64,000 nt of DNA from Burkholderiaceae bacterium (GCA_919902775.1 CAKKRJ010000011.1:1-64000), one strand, 5' to 3'; numbered from the stretch's first letter, positions 16,486-25,994 are shown. Notes: generated by a model not told the origin, from the sequence alone. Translations and numbers: made by a program.

Positions 16486-17565
16486 ATGACAAACATCACA
16501 AGCTTTTCAGGATCTTCGGTCACGCTCTTTGCGTCCGGCGCGCAAGCGGACCAGGTCAGCGCGACGACACAGGGTGTATCTGCAGCAGGGGCTGTCAGTG
16601 GCGCGACCGCCAACGTGCCCGCCGAGGTGGGGCAGGCCGAAACGGCGTGCACGGCCACTGCAGGCAAACCGGCGTTGTCAGAACCAAAGCACCGCCGTGC
16701 TGCAGCCCGTCGCGACGCAGCCAGAGCCGAGGAAGCCCATGTGGGCACTGCCCGCCAAAAAGCCGATGTGGCGCTGGACCGTGCCGCCTTGTTGCGCGAA
16801 ATGCGCAAGGACCGTCGGGAAGCTGTGTGTGCCAAGGCCTTTGAGTTGCAGGACTTTGCCCGCTTGGTCGTCGGCCCTGCGCAGTATTGCCTGAGACATC
16901 CGATCAAGGTGGTGACTGCGGCTTTGGCGGTGTCGGCTGCGACCGCCTTGGCCATCAGCACAGGCAATTTGGCAGGCTTCAAGGCCGCGATGCCAGGGGT
17001 CAGTGCGGTCATTGGCGGCATGATCGGCTCCAGCGGCGTGGATGAGATGCTCCAGCGTGGCAGTGAACTGGCCTTGCTGCAGTTGGGTGTGGATCCGAAG
17101 GTGACGGAAAAATGGGGTGACGCGGTCGGGTCGGCCGTGTTTGTCGGCGCCAACGTGGCCATGAACGCCATCGGTGGCACTTGGCAAAAGATCGATTTTT
17201 CCAGCGTAGGTGAACTGGTTGGCGACGTTGCTGTGCTGCTCAATGTGCCTGCCAAAAATGCCGCAGCTCTCAGCGCCTTGGTGGGCATGGTGGGGACAGG
17301 GGTTGTGGGCATTGGTGCAGGCATCGTGGCAGGTGATTACAAAGAACTCAGCTCGGCCAACTTTGAAGAAGTCTGGAAAACACTGACCCAAAAACTCCTG
17401 GAAAAAGATTTCAAACTCACCGACATCACCAATATAGATGCCTTTAAAACCATGCAAAAAGCTTGGGGTGCATTGGTCGCAGATTTCGGTGACCTGGAAA
17501 CATTTGTTCAGAAGCTGAATGAGGTCATTGCTCCGGGAAATGACCATTCCAAATACAAGGCTTGA
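16486..17565 (+). CDS. Extra hydrophobic translocon-region protein of unknown family
   Basis: 359 residues. A polar Ala/Thr-rich N-terminus without Sec signal is followed by an Arg/Ala-rich helix and four hydrophobic stretches: about 142-162 (KVVTAALAVSAATALAISTG), 167-183, 208-227 (GSAVFVGANVAMNAIGG) and 260-285 (LSALVGMVGTGVVGIGAGIV). Membrane potential combined with a secretion-type N-terminus is what translocators show, but it does not match SctE or SctB. Position between sctE and sctB suggests a third, system-specific secreted membrane protein, perhaps an effector acting on membranes. No ribosome site stronger than the weak purine run was seen. Confidence 0.65.
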   Translation: MTNITSFSGSSVTLFASGAQADQVSATTQGVSAAGAVSGATANVPAEVGQAETACTATAGKPALSEPKHRRAAARRDAARAEEAHVGTARQKADVALDRAALLREMRKDRREAVCAKAFELQDFARLVVGPAQYCLRHPIKVVTAALAVSAATALAISTGNLAGFKAAMPGVSAVIGGMIGSSGVDEMLQRGSELALLQLGVDPKVTEKWGDAVGSAVFVGANVAMNAIGGTWQKIDFSSVGELVGDVAVLLNVPAKNAAALSALVGMVGTGVVGIGAGIVAGDYKELSSANFEEVWKTLTQKLLEKDFKLTDITNIDAFKTMQKAWGALVADFGDLETFVQKLNEVIAPGNDHSKYKA

Positions 17566-17601
17566 TGCTTTTTTTGATTATTGAGAAGACAGATCACACA
17601 C

Positions 17602-18648
17602 ATGACCACGCCACCCATTGACCGTTCGCGCACAGCCTATCCATCCATGGTGCCCGCTGGCACCGAACCCACATCGGTCGCTCAGAGCAGTGCGCCCACT
17701 GGCGAGCCTACGGCAGAAGCGTTGCAACAAATCGATGCCTCGGCATCCTTGCTGTATCCCGCTGGCGAGCGGGCCAGCGGCGAGGTGTCACCGTTGACAG
17801 CCAGCAAAGCCAGCGATGTATTGCAAGAGCTGTCCCATTACGACGGCAATTTGTCTGACTTGCTGGCGAGCATGGCCGCCACGATGGCGGGCATTTTTCA
17901 GAAATTGAGAAAGAGCGCTGTCGAGGGCAAGGTGGCTGAACTCAAGACCCAGGTCAATGCCATGCTCGGCCAGGCAGGAAAAATGCGGGATGCCGCCGAC
18001 AAGAACTACAACGCCGCCCTGATTCAGGGATGGAGCCAGTTTGCTGGCGGTGCAGTGGGGCTGGCTGGCGGCGCAGTTTCTGCGCATGCATCTTTCAAGG
18101 CGGGCAAGGAGCTCCAACTCAATCAAGCGGCAACGGCTGCACCGAAAACCCTCGCCGCAAAAACACCGGCGGATGTCGAGGCCGATGGGTTTGACGACTT
18201 GCTCAAGCAGGCAGGGGGGGCGGGGCGACCCCGCGCTGATGCCATCAAAGGAAAACGTCCAGCAGACACAGCATCTGAATCAGCGCAAGCCAATGCACCG
18301 GAGTCCAAGCCTGCTGTTGCGACGGCCGAGACTGCGCCGCAGTCCGCTGGGCGGGTCGATCTGCTGAACACGCGCGCTCGATTGACCACGGAGTTGTCGC
18401 AATCCGTTGGGACCATGACCACGAGCATGGGCGGTATTTTTGCCGCAGGTCAAAAGCAAGGTGCCGAGATGGATGAAGCGCAGGGCAAAGAATTGGAAGC
18501 CCAGTCCACCCAGGCGGCAGCCAATTTGGCGCGTGAGGAGGAGTTCGCACAAATGTGGAAAGAGGGGCTGCAACGGCTGCTGGACAACTTGAAAGCTGCC
18601 ATTGACCAAGAACAGGCCACCGGCAAAGCGACCATCCAAAACATATGA
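17602..18648 (+). CDS. sctB: Minor translocator (YopD/BopD-like)
   Basis: 348 residues from ATG 17602 (the ORF's TTG at 17581 is less likely). One moderately hydrophobic segment (about 135-160, GWSQFAGGAVGLAGGAVSAH) follows a helical region, and a C-terminal amphipathic coiled part (about 245-345) resembles YopD. With SctE it builds the host-membrane pore. The middle (about 165-235) is low-complexity Ala/Pro/Ser. It overlaps the next gene by ATGA. Confidence 0.83.
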   Translation: MTTPPIDRSRTAYPSMVPAGTEPTSVAQSSAPTGEPTAEALQQIDASASLLYPAGERASGEVSPLTASKASDVLQELSHYDGNLSDLLASMAATMAGIFQKLRKSAVEGKVAELKTQVNAMLGQAGKMRDAADKNYNAALIQGWSQFAGGAVGLAGGAVSAHASFKAGKELQLNQAATAAPKTLAAKTPADVEADGFDDLLKQAGGAGRPRADAIKGKRPADTASESAQANAPESKPAVATAETAPQSAGRVDLLNTRARLTTELSQSVGTMTTSMGGIFAAGQKQGAEMDEAQGKELEAQSTQAAANLAREEEFAQMWKEGLQRLLDNLKAAIDQEQATGKATIQNI

Positions 18649-19184
18649 GTAACGTGATGATTGACAACATGAATGCCTTGGCGGAGACGGCGTCTTCTTC
18701 TTCTTCTTCTTCTTCCTTTCAGACCTTGGTGACGCAAGGCCAGGAGCTGACTGAACTGTGGAACAACACCCCGGTGCCGGATCGCCCGCTGAGCGAAGAG
18801 GCACTGGATGTGTTGTACACCTTGGGCATGCGGGCCTTGCACGCCAAGCAATACACAGAGGCGCAAGTGGCTTTTGCCACCTTGTTGCAACACTTGCCAG
18901 CGCATGCCGACTATCTGTCGGGCATGGCGCATGCACTGGGTGGTCATGGTGACGCAGCCGGTGCTGTCTTGCTGCATGCCCTGGCTTTGCAGAGTGCCGC
19001 ACTCGAAGACAAGGCGTCCCATGCCTTGTCGTTGGCGCAAGCGTTCATTGATGTGCGGCAGCCAGATGCGGCTGAAGCGATTTTGAACGCATTACCCAGC
19101 AACACGACGGCGCTGCCTTTGTTCAAACAACTGCAAGCGCGGACCGAAGCTGTTCGGGCTCTGATCCATCGTGCCAGTCACTGA
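18645..19184 (+). CDS. TPR chaperone, SycD-like, with a poly-serine tract
   Basis: 179 residues. The TPR part begins with the SycD-like pattern LSEEALDVLYTLGMRALHAK, followed by YTEAQVAFATLLQHLPAHAD and a third repeat. Near the N-terminus eight serines are encoded by seven TCT and one TCC, a microsatellite. ATG 18645 overlaps the sctB stop (ATGA); ATG 18657 is an alternative. It may serve sctB or the extra hydrophobic protein at 16486, since a first SycD homologue already lies at 14410. Confidence 0.8.
   Translation: MSNVMIDNMNALAETASSSSSSSSFQTLVTQGQELTELWNNTPVPDRPLSEEALDVLYTLGMRALHAKQYTEAQVAFATLLQHLPAHADYLSGMAHALGGHGDAAGAVLLHALALQSAALEDKASHALSLAQAFIDVRQPDAAEAILNALPSNTTALPLFKQLQARTEAVRALIHRASH
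18693..18716 (+). repeat. Trinucleotide microsatellite (TCT)7 TCC
   Basis: Seven perfect TCT triplets plus TCC encode eight serines at residues about 17-24 of the TPR chaperone. Gain or loss of triplets by slippage would keep the frame and change only tract length; non-triplet slippage would break the gene. Confidence 0.85.
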
Positions 19185-19629
19185 ATTTCTCAGCGCAGAC
19201 GACATCCACTTGCTGACCGAAGTCGGCATGGTGGGCGCTGGTGCGCGGCTGCATGTGGATGCCCTGGCCTTGTTTGAAGCCTTGGCGGTGTTGCGGCCCG
19301 GGCGTGACTTTCCCTGGATCGGACAGCTCGCGGTCTGGCTGAACCGTGGCCAAGCCGATGAGGCTGTGCGCGTGTTGCAGCAAGGCTGCCAGTGCGCTGC
19401 GCAAGCACCCGAGGACAGCCAAACGGCGCACCCCGGTGACCTGACCTTGTTGACGGCTTTTCTGGGTTTCGCCCAGCACATGGCGCGCCGTACCGCTGAC
19501 AGCCGCCAGACCATGCAGAAGGTATTGACCATGCCTTACCACCCGCATGCCCATGCCATGGCCAAAGACATGCTCGGTTTGACGACTCAAAACACTTTAT
19601 TGACCCCTTTACAGGAGCCTTCGACATGA
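19171..19629 (+). CDS. TPR protein of the YscG/HrpB1 type
   Basis: 152 residues from GTG 19171, which overlaps the stop of the preceding gene. TPR-like helices are visible (DIHLLTEVGMVGAGARLHVD; LALFEALAVLRPGRDFPWIG; GQADEAVRVLQQGCQCAAQA). Small TPR proteins in this place (YscG, HrpB1) keep needle or rod subunits soluble before export, and the next gene is the inner rod sctI. The exact equivalent is uncertain. It ends in ATGA overlap with sctI. Confidence 0.72.
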   Translation: MPVTEFLSADDIHLLTEVGMVGAGARLHVDALALFEALAVLRPGRDFPWIGQLAVWLNRGQADEAVRVLQQGCQCAAQAPEDSQTAHPGDLTLLTAFLGFAQHMARRTADSRQTMQKVLTMPYHPHAHAMAKDMLGLTTQNTLLTPLQEPST

Positions 19630-20033
19630 TTGAAGCTGTGCTTGCCCAGGCTGCTGCACCCACGGGTGCCGCTGTTTCTGCCCCTGCTGCCTTGCGTGAG
19701 CAGGCATTGAGGTCAGACATCGACCGTTTTGCCGCAGCCATGCACCCACCCGAGGCGGTGGTCTTGCCCCGCCTCGACACGGTCGCGCCAACCCAGGGGG
19801 CAGACAAGGCGGGGATGGGGGATGCCATATTGGCTGGACTGCAATCGGCTTCGGACGATCTTGGGCAACGTTTCACCCAGGCTCAGAACATGCTGACCGG
19901 GCCGGATCTGGGCGTGGCAGATGCCATGCGCCTGCAGTTGAGCATCATGCAAGCCAGCATGCAATACGAATTGATCAACAAAGGGGTCAGCAAAATGACC
20001 CAAAACATCGACCAGGTCCTGAAAACGCAATGA
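19626..20033 (+). CDS. sctI: Inner rod protein SctI
   Basis: 135 residues; family range 80-140. The C-terminal 50 residues carry the rod/adaptor helix (RLQLSIMQASMQYELINKGV, then SKMTQNIDQVLKTQ), typical of YscI/HrpB, ending at the protein terminus. It anchors the needle base to the export apparatus and influences substrate switching. It overlaps both neighbours by ATGA and lies just before sctJ, the usual order. Confidence 0.88.
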   Translation: MIEAVLAQAAAPTGAAVSAPAALREQALRSDIDRFAAAMHPPEAVVLPRLDTVAPTQGADKAGMGDAILAGLQSASDDLGQRFTQAQNMLTGPDLGVADAMRLQLSIMQASMQYELINKGVSKMTQNIDQVLKTQ

Positions 20034-20827
20034 GCATGCTGTCCTTTCTGATTCGACGCTTGGCCTTGGGGCTGGTCTGTGCACTGACCGCTTTATTGAC
20101 GGCCTGCGGGGGACAAGTGGAATTGCTCAGCACCATCCCCGAAGCCGATGCCAATGAAGTCATTGCCGCATTGATCAACAACCAGGTGCGGGCGACCAAG
20201 GTCTCGGGCAAGGAGGGCATGGTGGGTGTGCGTGTGCCACAAGAACAAGCCGCGCAAGCGGTGGATATCCTGCGTGAGCGGGGATTGCCGCGCGAACATT
20301 TCAATGGCATGGGCCAGGTTTTTCGCAAGGACGGCTTGATCTCTTCTCCCATCGAAGAGCGCGCGCGCTACCTGAATGCGCTGTCGCAAGACCTGTCCGG
20401 CACGCTTTCGCGCATTGACGGGGTCTTGTTCGCACGGGTTCACCTGGTGCTGCCCGAGCGCGGCAGCGGCAGCGAGCGAGACCAGCCGGCGTCGGCGGCG
20501 GTGTTCATCAAGCACTTGCCCGATTCCGATCTGGATTTGTTGCAACCGCAGGTGCGGCGTTTGGTGGTCAACAGCATTCCCGGTTTGTCCCTGGAGCGTG
20601 TCTCTGTGGTGCTCGTGCCCAGCATGCCTCTGAAGAAAGCATCGACGGTGTTGGTGGGTTTCATGGGCATGCAAATGGCGGTCGATTCCGTGGGCATGGC
20701 GCAAGGGCTGTTCGGCGGTGTGTTGGCGTTGGCGCTGGTGTCGCTGGCGCTGTCCGCCTATCTGGTGTGGCGCTTCGTCTGGCAACCTCGTCAAGCCGTG
20801 CAGACGGTGCCCGGGGGGCAGGGATGA
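20030..20827 (+). CDS. sctJ: Inner-membrane ring lipoprotein SctJ
   Basis: 265 residues of the YscJ/FliF family. The signal peptide ends in the lipobox LTAC with Cys26. Two periplasmic ring-building domains follow (ANEVIAALINNQVRATKVSG; YLNALSQDLSGTLSRIDGVL; ARVHLVLPER), then a C-terminal membrane helix (about 225-250). It forms the 24-fold ring inside SctD. Start and stop overlap neighbours by ATGA. Confidence 0.96.
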   Translation: MSMLSFLIRRLALGLVCALTALLTACGGQVELLSTIPEADANEVIAALINNQVRATKVSGKEGMVGVRVPQEQAAQAVDILRERGLPREHFNGMGQVFRKDGLISSPIEERARYLNALSQDLSGTLSRIDGVLFARVHLVLPERGSGSERDQPASAAVFIKHLPDSDLDLLQPQVRRLVVNSIPGLSLERVSVVLVPSMPLKKASTVLVGFMGMQMAVDSVGMAQGLFGGVLALALVSLALSAYLVWRFVWQPRQAVQTVPGGQG

Positions 20828-21537
20828 CGCAGGGCGCATCTTTGCAGGGCTTGTCGCTGGATGCCGCCCGTTGCATTTTTGAATTTGCTTATTTGCCCGC
20901 CCAATACGCAGACCCGGAGCGGCTGGTCAGCTTGAAGCCTGCCCTGCTGGATGGGGTGGATGCGCCAGTGGAGCGTGTATCGCGTGCGATCGCACAAACC
21001 TTGGGCTTGCCAGACCTGGATGGGCTGGACACCGCACAGCCTTTGCATCGCGCCGCGCTCTTGCCGCACGATGTGATCCGAGAGCTGGCCTGGTGCTTGG
21101 GGCTGCGCAGCGCCAGCGCAGCGTTGCGCAAGTTGGTGTTGCGTGAGGACTTGAACGCATTGGAAGGCCATCTTCGTCCAGCGCACTGGTCCTGGGTGTT
21201 CCGTCCCTTTGAGAGGGACATGCCCTTGGCCATGGCAACGGAGTCGGCTTTGCAGCAACAGGTGGTGGCCGAATGGCCGCCGCTGATCTGGCGAAGTGGC
21301 TGGGATGCGCTGGTGCGCATTTGTCTGGGACTGCCGCGCAGCATTGGTCAGCGCTTGTGGCTCAAGTTGCCTGTGCAGACACCCGATGTGTTTGCGCTGG
21401 CCATGCCCGCGCCTGACGCCGCCGAGATGCAGTCACTGACGCTGCATGTGGCGCAGGCCTATGACGCCGTGGTTCAGCAATGGAGCCCGCAGTGGGATCG
21501 GCAGTGGTCGGTGACGCCCAACGGAGAGCCAGCATGA
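20824..21537 (+). CDS. sctK: Sorting platform protein SctK
   Basis: 237 residues from ATG 20824. Divergent family, recognised by the FEFAYLPAQYADPERL motif near the N-terminus (typical YscK start, F-x-P-x-Y), a Trp-rich middle (LAWCLGLRSASAALRKLVLR; RPAHWSWVFRPFERDMPLAM), and its place between sctJ and sctL. SctK links the SctD cytoplasmic domains to the SctQ pods. Confidence 0.85.
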   Translation: MTQGASLQGLSLDAARCIFEFAYLPAQYADPERLVSLKPALLDGVDAPVERVSRAIAQTLGLPDLDGLDTAQPLHRAALLPHDVIRELAWCLGLRSASAALRKLVLREDLNALEGHLRPAHWSWVFRPFERDMPLAMATESALQQQVVAEWPPLIWRSGWDALVRICLGLPRSIGQRLWLKLPVQTPDVFALAMPAPDAAEMQSLTLHVAQAYDAVVQQWSPQWDRQWSVTPNGEPA

Positions 21538-22166
21538 ATGGATTCATTCAGTTCAAGGCACAAGATGGGTCAACGATGCGACCGGACCCGTCCAATTGGG
21601 TGCTGGAGGCGAACGATGTTGCCGTCTGGCACCAGGCGCAAGCTGTGTTGGCGCAGGCCCACGCAGAGGCTGAGCGCATACGCGCCGAGGCAGGGCGGTT
21701 TTATGCGTCCGAAAAAGAGCGTGGTTACGCTGAAGGTCAGGAACTGGTCCAGTTTGAGCAGATCGATCGCATGATCGATGTGGCTGGCAAAACCGTGGAC
21801 TACTTTGCGGGCATGGAGCAACGCCTGGTCAAACTGGTCATGCAGTCGGTGCGCAGGGTGATCGATGATTTCAGCGATGAAGAGCGTGTCATGGCGGTGG
21901 TGCGCAGTGGTTTGGCGGTGATGCGCAATCAAAAACAGCTGACCTTGCGCTTGTCTGCCGAGCATGTGGACCATGTGCGTGCGCGAGCCCATGAACTGCT
22001 GGAGCGCTTTCCAGGCGTGGGCATGCTCGACATCGTGGCAGATCCCCGAATCAAGGGGGATGGGACCATTTTGGAGAGCGAGATCGGCGTGGTCCAAGCC
22101 AGCATGGATAAACAACTGGAAGCATTGGAAAAATCGTTTCAGAAAATTTTGGGAAGCCGGGTGTGA
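21534..22166 (+). CDS. sctL: ATPase stator SctL
   Basis: 210 residues from ATG 21534 (ATGA overlap with sctK). HrpE/YscL/FliH family: an N-terminal polar part, a long central coiled region (WHQAQAVLAQAHAEAERIRA, EAGRFYASEKERGYAEGQEL) and a C-terminal domain (LRLSAEHVDHVRARAHELLE; DPRIKGDGTILESEIGVVQA) with the conserved GDGxxES-type strand. It tethers SctN to SctQ and restrains its ATPase activity. Confidence 0.93.
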   Translation: MNGFIQFKAQDGSTMRPDPSNWVLEANDVAVWHQAQAVLAQAHAEAERIRAEAGRFYASEKERGYAEGQELVQFEQIDRMIDVAGKTVDYFAGMEQRLVKLVMQSVRRVIDDFSDEERVMAVVRSGLAVMRNQKQLTLRLSAEHVDHVRARAHELLERFPGVGMLDIVADPRIKGDGTILESEIGVVQASMDKQLEALEKSFQKILGSRV

Positions 22167-22711
22167 TCGAAGACACCGTGCTCAATCTGTCTCCAGCGCA
22201 GCAGGACACGCTGGACACGGCATTGCAAAAGACCGATGCGGCCATGCAGCGGGTGTTGTCGATGTGGCCCATCGAAGACATCGCTGGGGACACTGACGCG
22301 GTGTTGCCAGAAGCTGCAGCGCTTGCTGAAACACGCACGCCTGAGCAATGGCAGGCCTTGCACGAACAAGCTTTGGATGCGTTGCGCCATGCACAGCCGG
22401 AGGAGGCCCTGGATGTTTTTGTTCAACTGGTTGAACATCGCCCTCTCGATGCCCCATACCTGTTCGGTTTTGCACTGTGCTTCCAGCAACTGGGGCAATT
22501 GCAAGAGGCCACCGGGTATTTTTCATTGGCCCATGCCCTGGAGCCCAGCGATGGGGCCTGCGCATTCCGTCTGGGTGAATGTCTGTTGGCGCTGGGCCAT
22601 GTGGCCGAGGCACAAGACGCTTTGAGAGCGGCCATCGAACTGGATGCCGTGGCGGGTGCAGATCCTGTGGTGCGAGAAATGGCACAGCAGTTGCTGGATC
22701 AAATTCTTTGA
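22163..22711 (+). CDS. TPR chaperone inserted between sctL and sctN
   Basis: 182 residues from GTG 22163 (GTGA overlap with the sctL stop). Three TPR-like repeats (EQALDALRHAQPEEALDVFV; APYLFGFALCFQQLGQLQEA; ACAFRLGECLLALGHVAEAQ) identify a SycD-like class II chaperone. sctL and sctN are normally adjacent, so this gene and the next form an insertion. It probably chaperones the hydrophobic protein encoded just downstream. Confidence 0.82.
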   Translation: MIEDTVLNLSPAQQDTLDTALQKTDAAMQRVLSMWPIEDIAGDTDAVLPEAAALAETRTPEQWQALHEQALDALRHAQPEEALDVFVQLVEHRPLDAPYLFGFALCFQQLGQLQEATGYFSLAHALEPSDGACAFRLGECLLALGHVAEAQDALRAAIELDAVAGADPVVREMAQQLLDQIL

Positions 22712-22734
22712 AATTCCAGTGAACTCATAGCCCC

Positions 22735-24138
22735 ATGTGCCCCCAAATTTCTCGCCATTCCGCACCCCTTGGTGCCGTGCCGTTGTCGGTGCCCGAGCGC
22801 GCACCGGTCGGTGTGTCTGCCCGCCCAAGATCGGTGTCTTTTGCGCCTGCGCACATGACCTTGCCCCGATTGGGTGTCGCCGGACAGAGCGCCGCGTCGC
22901 GGCCGATGCCGGATGGCACCATGCCGTCTGCCGTCAGTGCAGCTGCTGCGCCAGCTGCATCCACACATGCAGCACAGGCCTCGCCACGTGACGCAGCCCC
23001 TGAGGCCGCCATCACGCTGACGAGCGTGGGTCAGCAATTCAAGGCACTCAAGCAGCAGGTGACCGAGTGCAAGGACAAGCTGGCCGCATCGCTTGCCAAG
23101 GCCGAGAAGGCCAATGTGTACCCTGCCAAACGCGCGTATTGGCAAAAAGCCGGGGCGTTGATGGCGGGCGTGGGGACGGTGGTTTTGTTTGCCGCGTTGA
23201 CCCTGTCCACCGGCGGGGTCGGCCCTGCCGTGGCGTTGGGGGCTGCCAGCCTGATGGCTGTCAAATCTGCAGCGGACATGCGTTGCGCGTACAAGGACCT
23301 GAAAAACAAGCAGGCGCGCTTGCAGAACCCCAACGCCCCATTGCCCTATGCCGAACAGCCACTGGGCGCGGACGCCATTGGCAATTTGATCTGCAAGCGC
23401 ATGACGGCTTCGGCCAAGGCACGCAACGAAGTGGTCGATCCCAACGCCATCAAGGACAAGGCCCGCAAGTGGAGTCTGGTCCTCAACAGCGCCCTCAAGG
23501 TCATCACGTTCTCTGCCGTGGGGGTCACGGGCATGGCCATGGGCAAGGCCGTGGCGATTCCCATGGCCTGCATCGGCATGAGCCTGGGTGCGATGGCGGT
23601 GGCCATCAAGCTCGATCAGGATAAAAAGGCCACAGAGGCGCAGTACAAGGAATACGACCTGGCCAAAATGCCGGTCCATTTTGAGAAGTTGTGTGACTTC
23701 TATACGGCTTTGGCCGAACAGGGGCAGGCCACACCAGCCACGGCTGAAAAAAAGCAGCAACTGGTCACCGGCCTGAGTCAGGCCTATCTGGATTTGCAGG
23801 AGGACCTGACGCATTTGAGTCAGGCCATCCGCGACAAGGCGCAGGCGCGCAGTGACACACAGGCTGAAAGCACGCGTGGCGCGGCACACGGTGCTGCAGA
23901 CGCCGCTTTCGACACTGGCATTGCAGTGACCCGTCGCGCCGTGGAGAACACCGTGGGCCAAGGTCTTTTGGCCTTGGGGGGCAATGCCGAGGCGGCTGCG
24001 TCCATGGTCAGTGCGACCAAATCCTTGTACACAACGTACAGACTGCTGGACCGTGTCGAGCAGCGTACGGAGCCGTTGGTGCGTCATGCGGACCAGATTC
24101 TGGGTCTGCGCGAACGCATGCAGTGGATGGCGGTTTGA
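22735..24138 (+). CDS. Hydrophobic secreted-type protein inside the sct core operon
   Basis: 467 residues, no family recognised. A long Pro/Ala/Ser-rich N-terminus (1-95) without Sec signal resembles type III secretion leaders. Hydrophobic pairs follow at about 143-185 ([20 protein letters not shown] and [18 protein letters not shown]) and 255-300 ([20 protein letters not shown] and [20 protein letters not shown]), with helical, charged tails. The pattern recalls SctE translocators. With the TPR chaperone upstream it makes a chaperone/translocator-like cassette between sctL and sctN. It overlaps the sctN reading frame. Confidence 0.65.
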   Translation: MCPQISRHSAPLGAVPLSVPERAPVGVSARPRSVSFAPAHMTLPRLGVAGQSAASRPMPDGTMPSAVSAAAAPAASTHAAQASPRDAAPEAAITLTSVGQQFKALKQQVTECKDKLAASLAKAEKANVYPAKRAYWQKAGALMAGVGTVVLFAALTLSTGGVGPAVALGAASLMAVKSAADMRCAYKDLKNKQARLQNPNAPLPYAEQPLGADAIGNLICKRMTASAKARNEVVDPNAIKDKARKWSLVLNSALKVITFSAVGVTGMAMGKAVAIPMACIGMSLGAMAVAIKLDQDKKATEAQYKEYDLAKMPVHFEKLCDFYTALAEQGQATPATAEKKQQLVTGLSQAYLDLQEDLTHLSQAIRDKAQARSDTQAESTRGAAHGAADAAFDTGIAVTRRAVENTVGQGLLALGGNAEAAASMVSATKSLYTTYRLLDRVEQRTEPLVRHADQILGLRERMQWMAV

Positions 24139-25487
24139 ACAAAGGCGATGACGTGAAAAGTTTTGATTACGTGCTCGACATGATGCAGCTGGCGGTAGAA
24201 GACACGCCCATGCTGGCCATCACCGGTCGCGTTACGCAAGTCATAGGGACCATCATCAAGGCGGTCGTGCCTTCGGTGAAGATTGGCGAGGTCTGTATCT
24301 TGCGTCAGCCTGGTGAGGATTTCGAGATGAAAGCCGAGGTGGTGGGCTTTGCGCGCGATGCCGCTTTGCTGACCCCGTTGGGCGACATGTACGGCATCTC
24401 GGCGGCCACCGAGGTCATTCCGACAGGGCGTTCGCACATGGTGCCGGTGGGCCCCGGTTTGCTGGGGCGGGTGCTGGATGGCTTGGGGCAGCCCCTGGAT
24501 TTCAAGGAGCGAGGCCCTTTGGAGGCCGATCGTTTTTATCCTGTGTTTGCCGAAGCGCCAGATCCGCTGACACGGCGCGTGATCAAAGACCCTTTGCCTT
24601 TGGGTGTGCGTGCCATCGATGGGTTGCTGACTTGCGGTGAGGGGCAGCGCATGGGTATTTTTGCAGCCGCTGGCGGCGGCAAATCCACCTTGATGGGGAT
24701 GCTGGTCAAGGGCGCGCAAGTGGATGTGACCGTGATTGCGCTGATTGGTGAGCGTGGCCGAGAGGTGCGCGAGTTCATTGAACACGAATTGGGAGAGGAG
24801 GGGCGCAAGCGGGCGGTCATTGTCTGTGCCACTTCCGATAAATCTTCGATGGAGCGTGCCAAGGCGGCGTATGTGGCCACAGCGATCGCCGAATATTTTC
24901 GTGACCAGGGCCAGAAAGTGCTGTTCCTGATGGATTCGGTGACCCGGTTTGCGCGAGCGCAGCGTGAGATCGGATTGGCCGCCGGTGAGCCGCCAACGCG
25001 TCGGGGTTATCCGCCATCCGTGTTCGCCACGTTGCCCAAATTGATGGAGCGTGTCGGCATGAACGACAAAGGCTCCATCACCGCGCTTTACACCGTGCTG
25101 GTGGAAGGGGATGACATGACCGAGCCAGTGGCCGATGAAACCCGTTCTATCCTGGATGGGCACATTGTGTTGTCGCGCGCACTGGCTTCGGCCAACCATT
25201 ACCCCGCGATCGATGTGCTGGCCTCCGCCAGCCGTGTGCAAAACAACGTGATCACGGCCGAACACAAGGCATCGGCAGGTCGCATGCGGGAGTTGATGGC
25301 CAAATACAACGAGGTTGAGTTGCTGGTCAAGATTGGTGAATACAAACGCGGCAGCGATGCCACCACCGATGAGGCCATCGACAAGGTCGAGGCGATTCGT
25401 GGCTTCTTGCGGCAGCGCACGGATGAGCGCAGTGGCTTTTCGCAAGCCATTGATGGTCTTGCGCAACTGACGGCTGCGCGCCGTTGA
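24123..25487 (+). CDS. sctN: Type III secretion ATPase
   Basis: 454 residues from GTG 24123. F1/V1-beta-like ATPase that unfolds and detaches substrates from chaperones at the sorting platform. Walker A is [10 protein letters not shown] (Lys187), Walker B is [12 protein letters not shown], and the family signature [15 protein letters not shown] is present. The start is uncertain: GTG 24123, TTG 24135 (TTGA overlap with the previous stop, like the ATGA couplings nearby) or GTG 24153 ([10 protein letters not shown]) all fit, and none has a strong ribosome site. Confidence 0.97.
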   Translation: MDGGLNKGDDVKSFDYVLDMMQLAVEDTPMLAITGRVTQVIGTIIKAVVPSVKIGEVCILRQPGEDFEMKAEVVGFARDAALLTPLGDMYGISAATEVIPTGRSHMVPVGPGLLGRVLDGLGQPLDFKERGPLEADRFYPVFAEAPDPLTRRVIKDPLPLGVRAIDGLLTCGEGQRMGIFAAAGGGKSTLMGMLVKGAQVDVTVIALIGERGREVREFIEHELGEEGRKRAVIVCATSDKSSMERAKAAYVATAIAEYFRDQGQKVLFLMDSVTRFARAQREIGLAAGEPPTRRGYPPSVFATLPKLMERVGMNDKGSITALYTVLVEGDDMTEPVADETRSILDGHIVLSRALASANHYPAIDVLASASRVQNNVITAEHKASAGRMRELMAKYNEVELLVKIGEYKRGSDATTDEAIDKVEAIRGFLRQRTDERSGFSQAIDGLAQLTAARR

Positions 25488-25496
25488 GGGTGGGGT

Positions 25497-25994
25497 ATGG
25501 CCGTCGTTGATGAGTTGCTGTTTATCAAAAATTTCCGCGAACAAAAAGCTGAAAAAAACATGTTGCGCACGCGGCTCGATTTGCAACAGGCGCACCACCG
25601 TCAGCAAACGGCGCAAGACCGCTTGCAGGTGTTTCGTGTGCAAGCGCAGCAAGACGAAGCGCGTTGGTATGAGGCCTTGTGTTCGCGGCTGGTCAAGCCA
25701 CGTGAGATCTTGTCGGTGCAGGAGGATGTGGCCGCGTTGCGTACCACGGAAGCACATTTGGCGGTCAGTCTGGAACAGGCTTCGACCGAGCATGAAGTGG
25801 CCCAGCAACACTATGCCGTTGCCACGGACCAACACCGCCAGGCGACGGCGGCGAAAAACAAATTCATCGAAGTGGCCCAAAACTTTCATGCCGAGGCAGC
25901 GCGGGAGCGGGAGCGGCGCGAGGAGTTGGAGCTTGAGGAAGTGGCAGGTCAGATGCGTTTGCGCGCTCCTGGCGAGGAGAATGAACATGGCTGA
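25497..25994 (+). CDS. sctO: ATPase stalk protein SctO
   Basis: 165 residues, almost entirely charged coiled coil (EQKAEKNMLRTRLDLQQAHH; AARERERREELELEEVAGQM). FliJ/YscO-type stalk that inserts into the SctN ring and contacts the SctV gate, and escorts certain chaperones. Position between sctN and sctP is diagnostic for this poorly conserved family. It overlaps sctP by 8 bases. Confidence 0.87.
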   Translation: MAVVDELLFIKNFREQKAEKNMLRTRLDLQQAHHRQQTAQDRLQVFRVQAQQDEARWYEALCSRLVKPREILSVQEDVAALRTTEAHLAVSLEQASTEHEVAQQHYAVATDQHRQATAAKNKFIEVAQNFHAEAARERERREELELEEVAGQMRLRAPGEENEHG

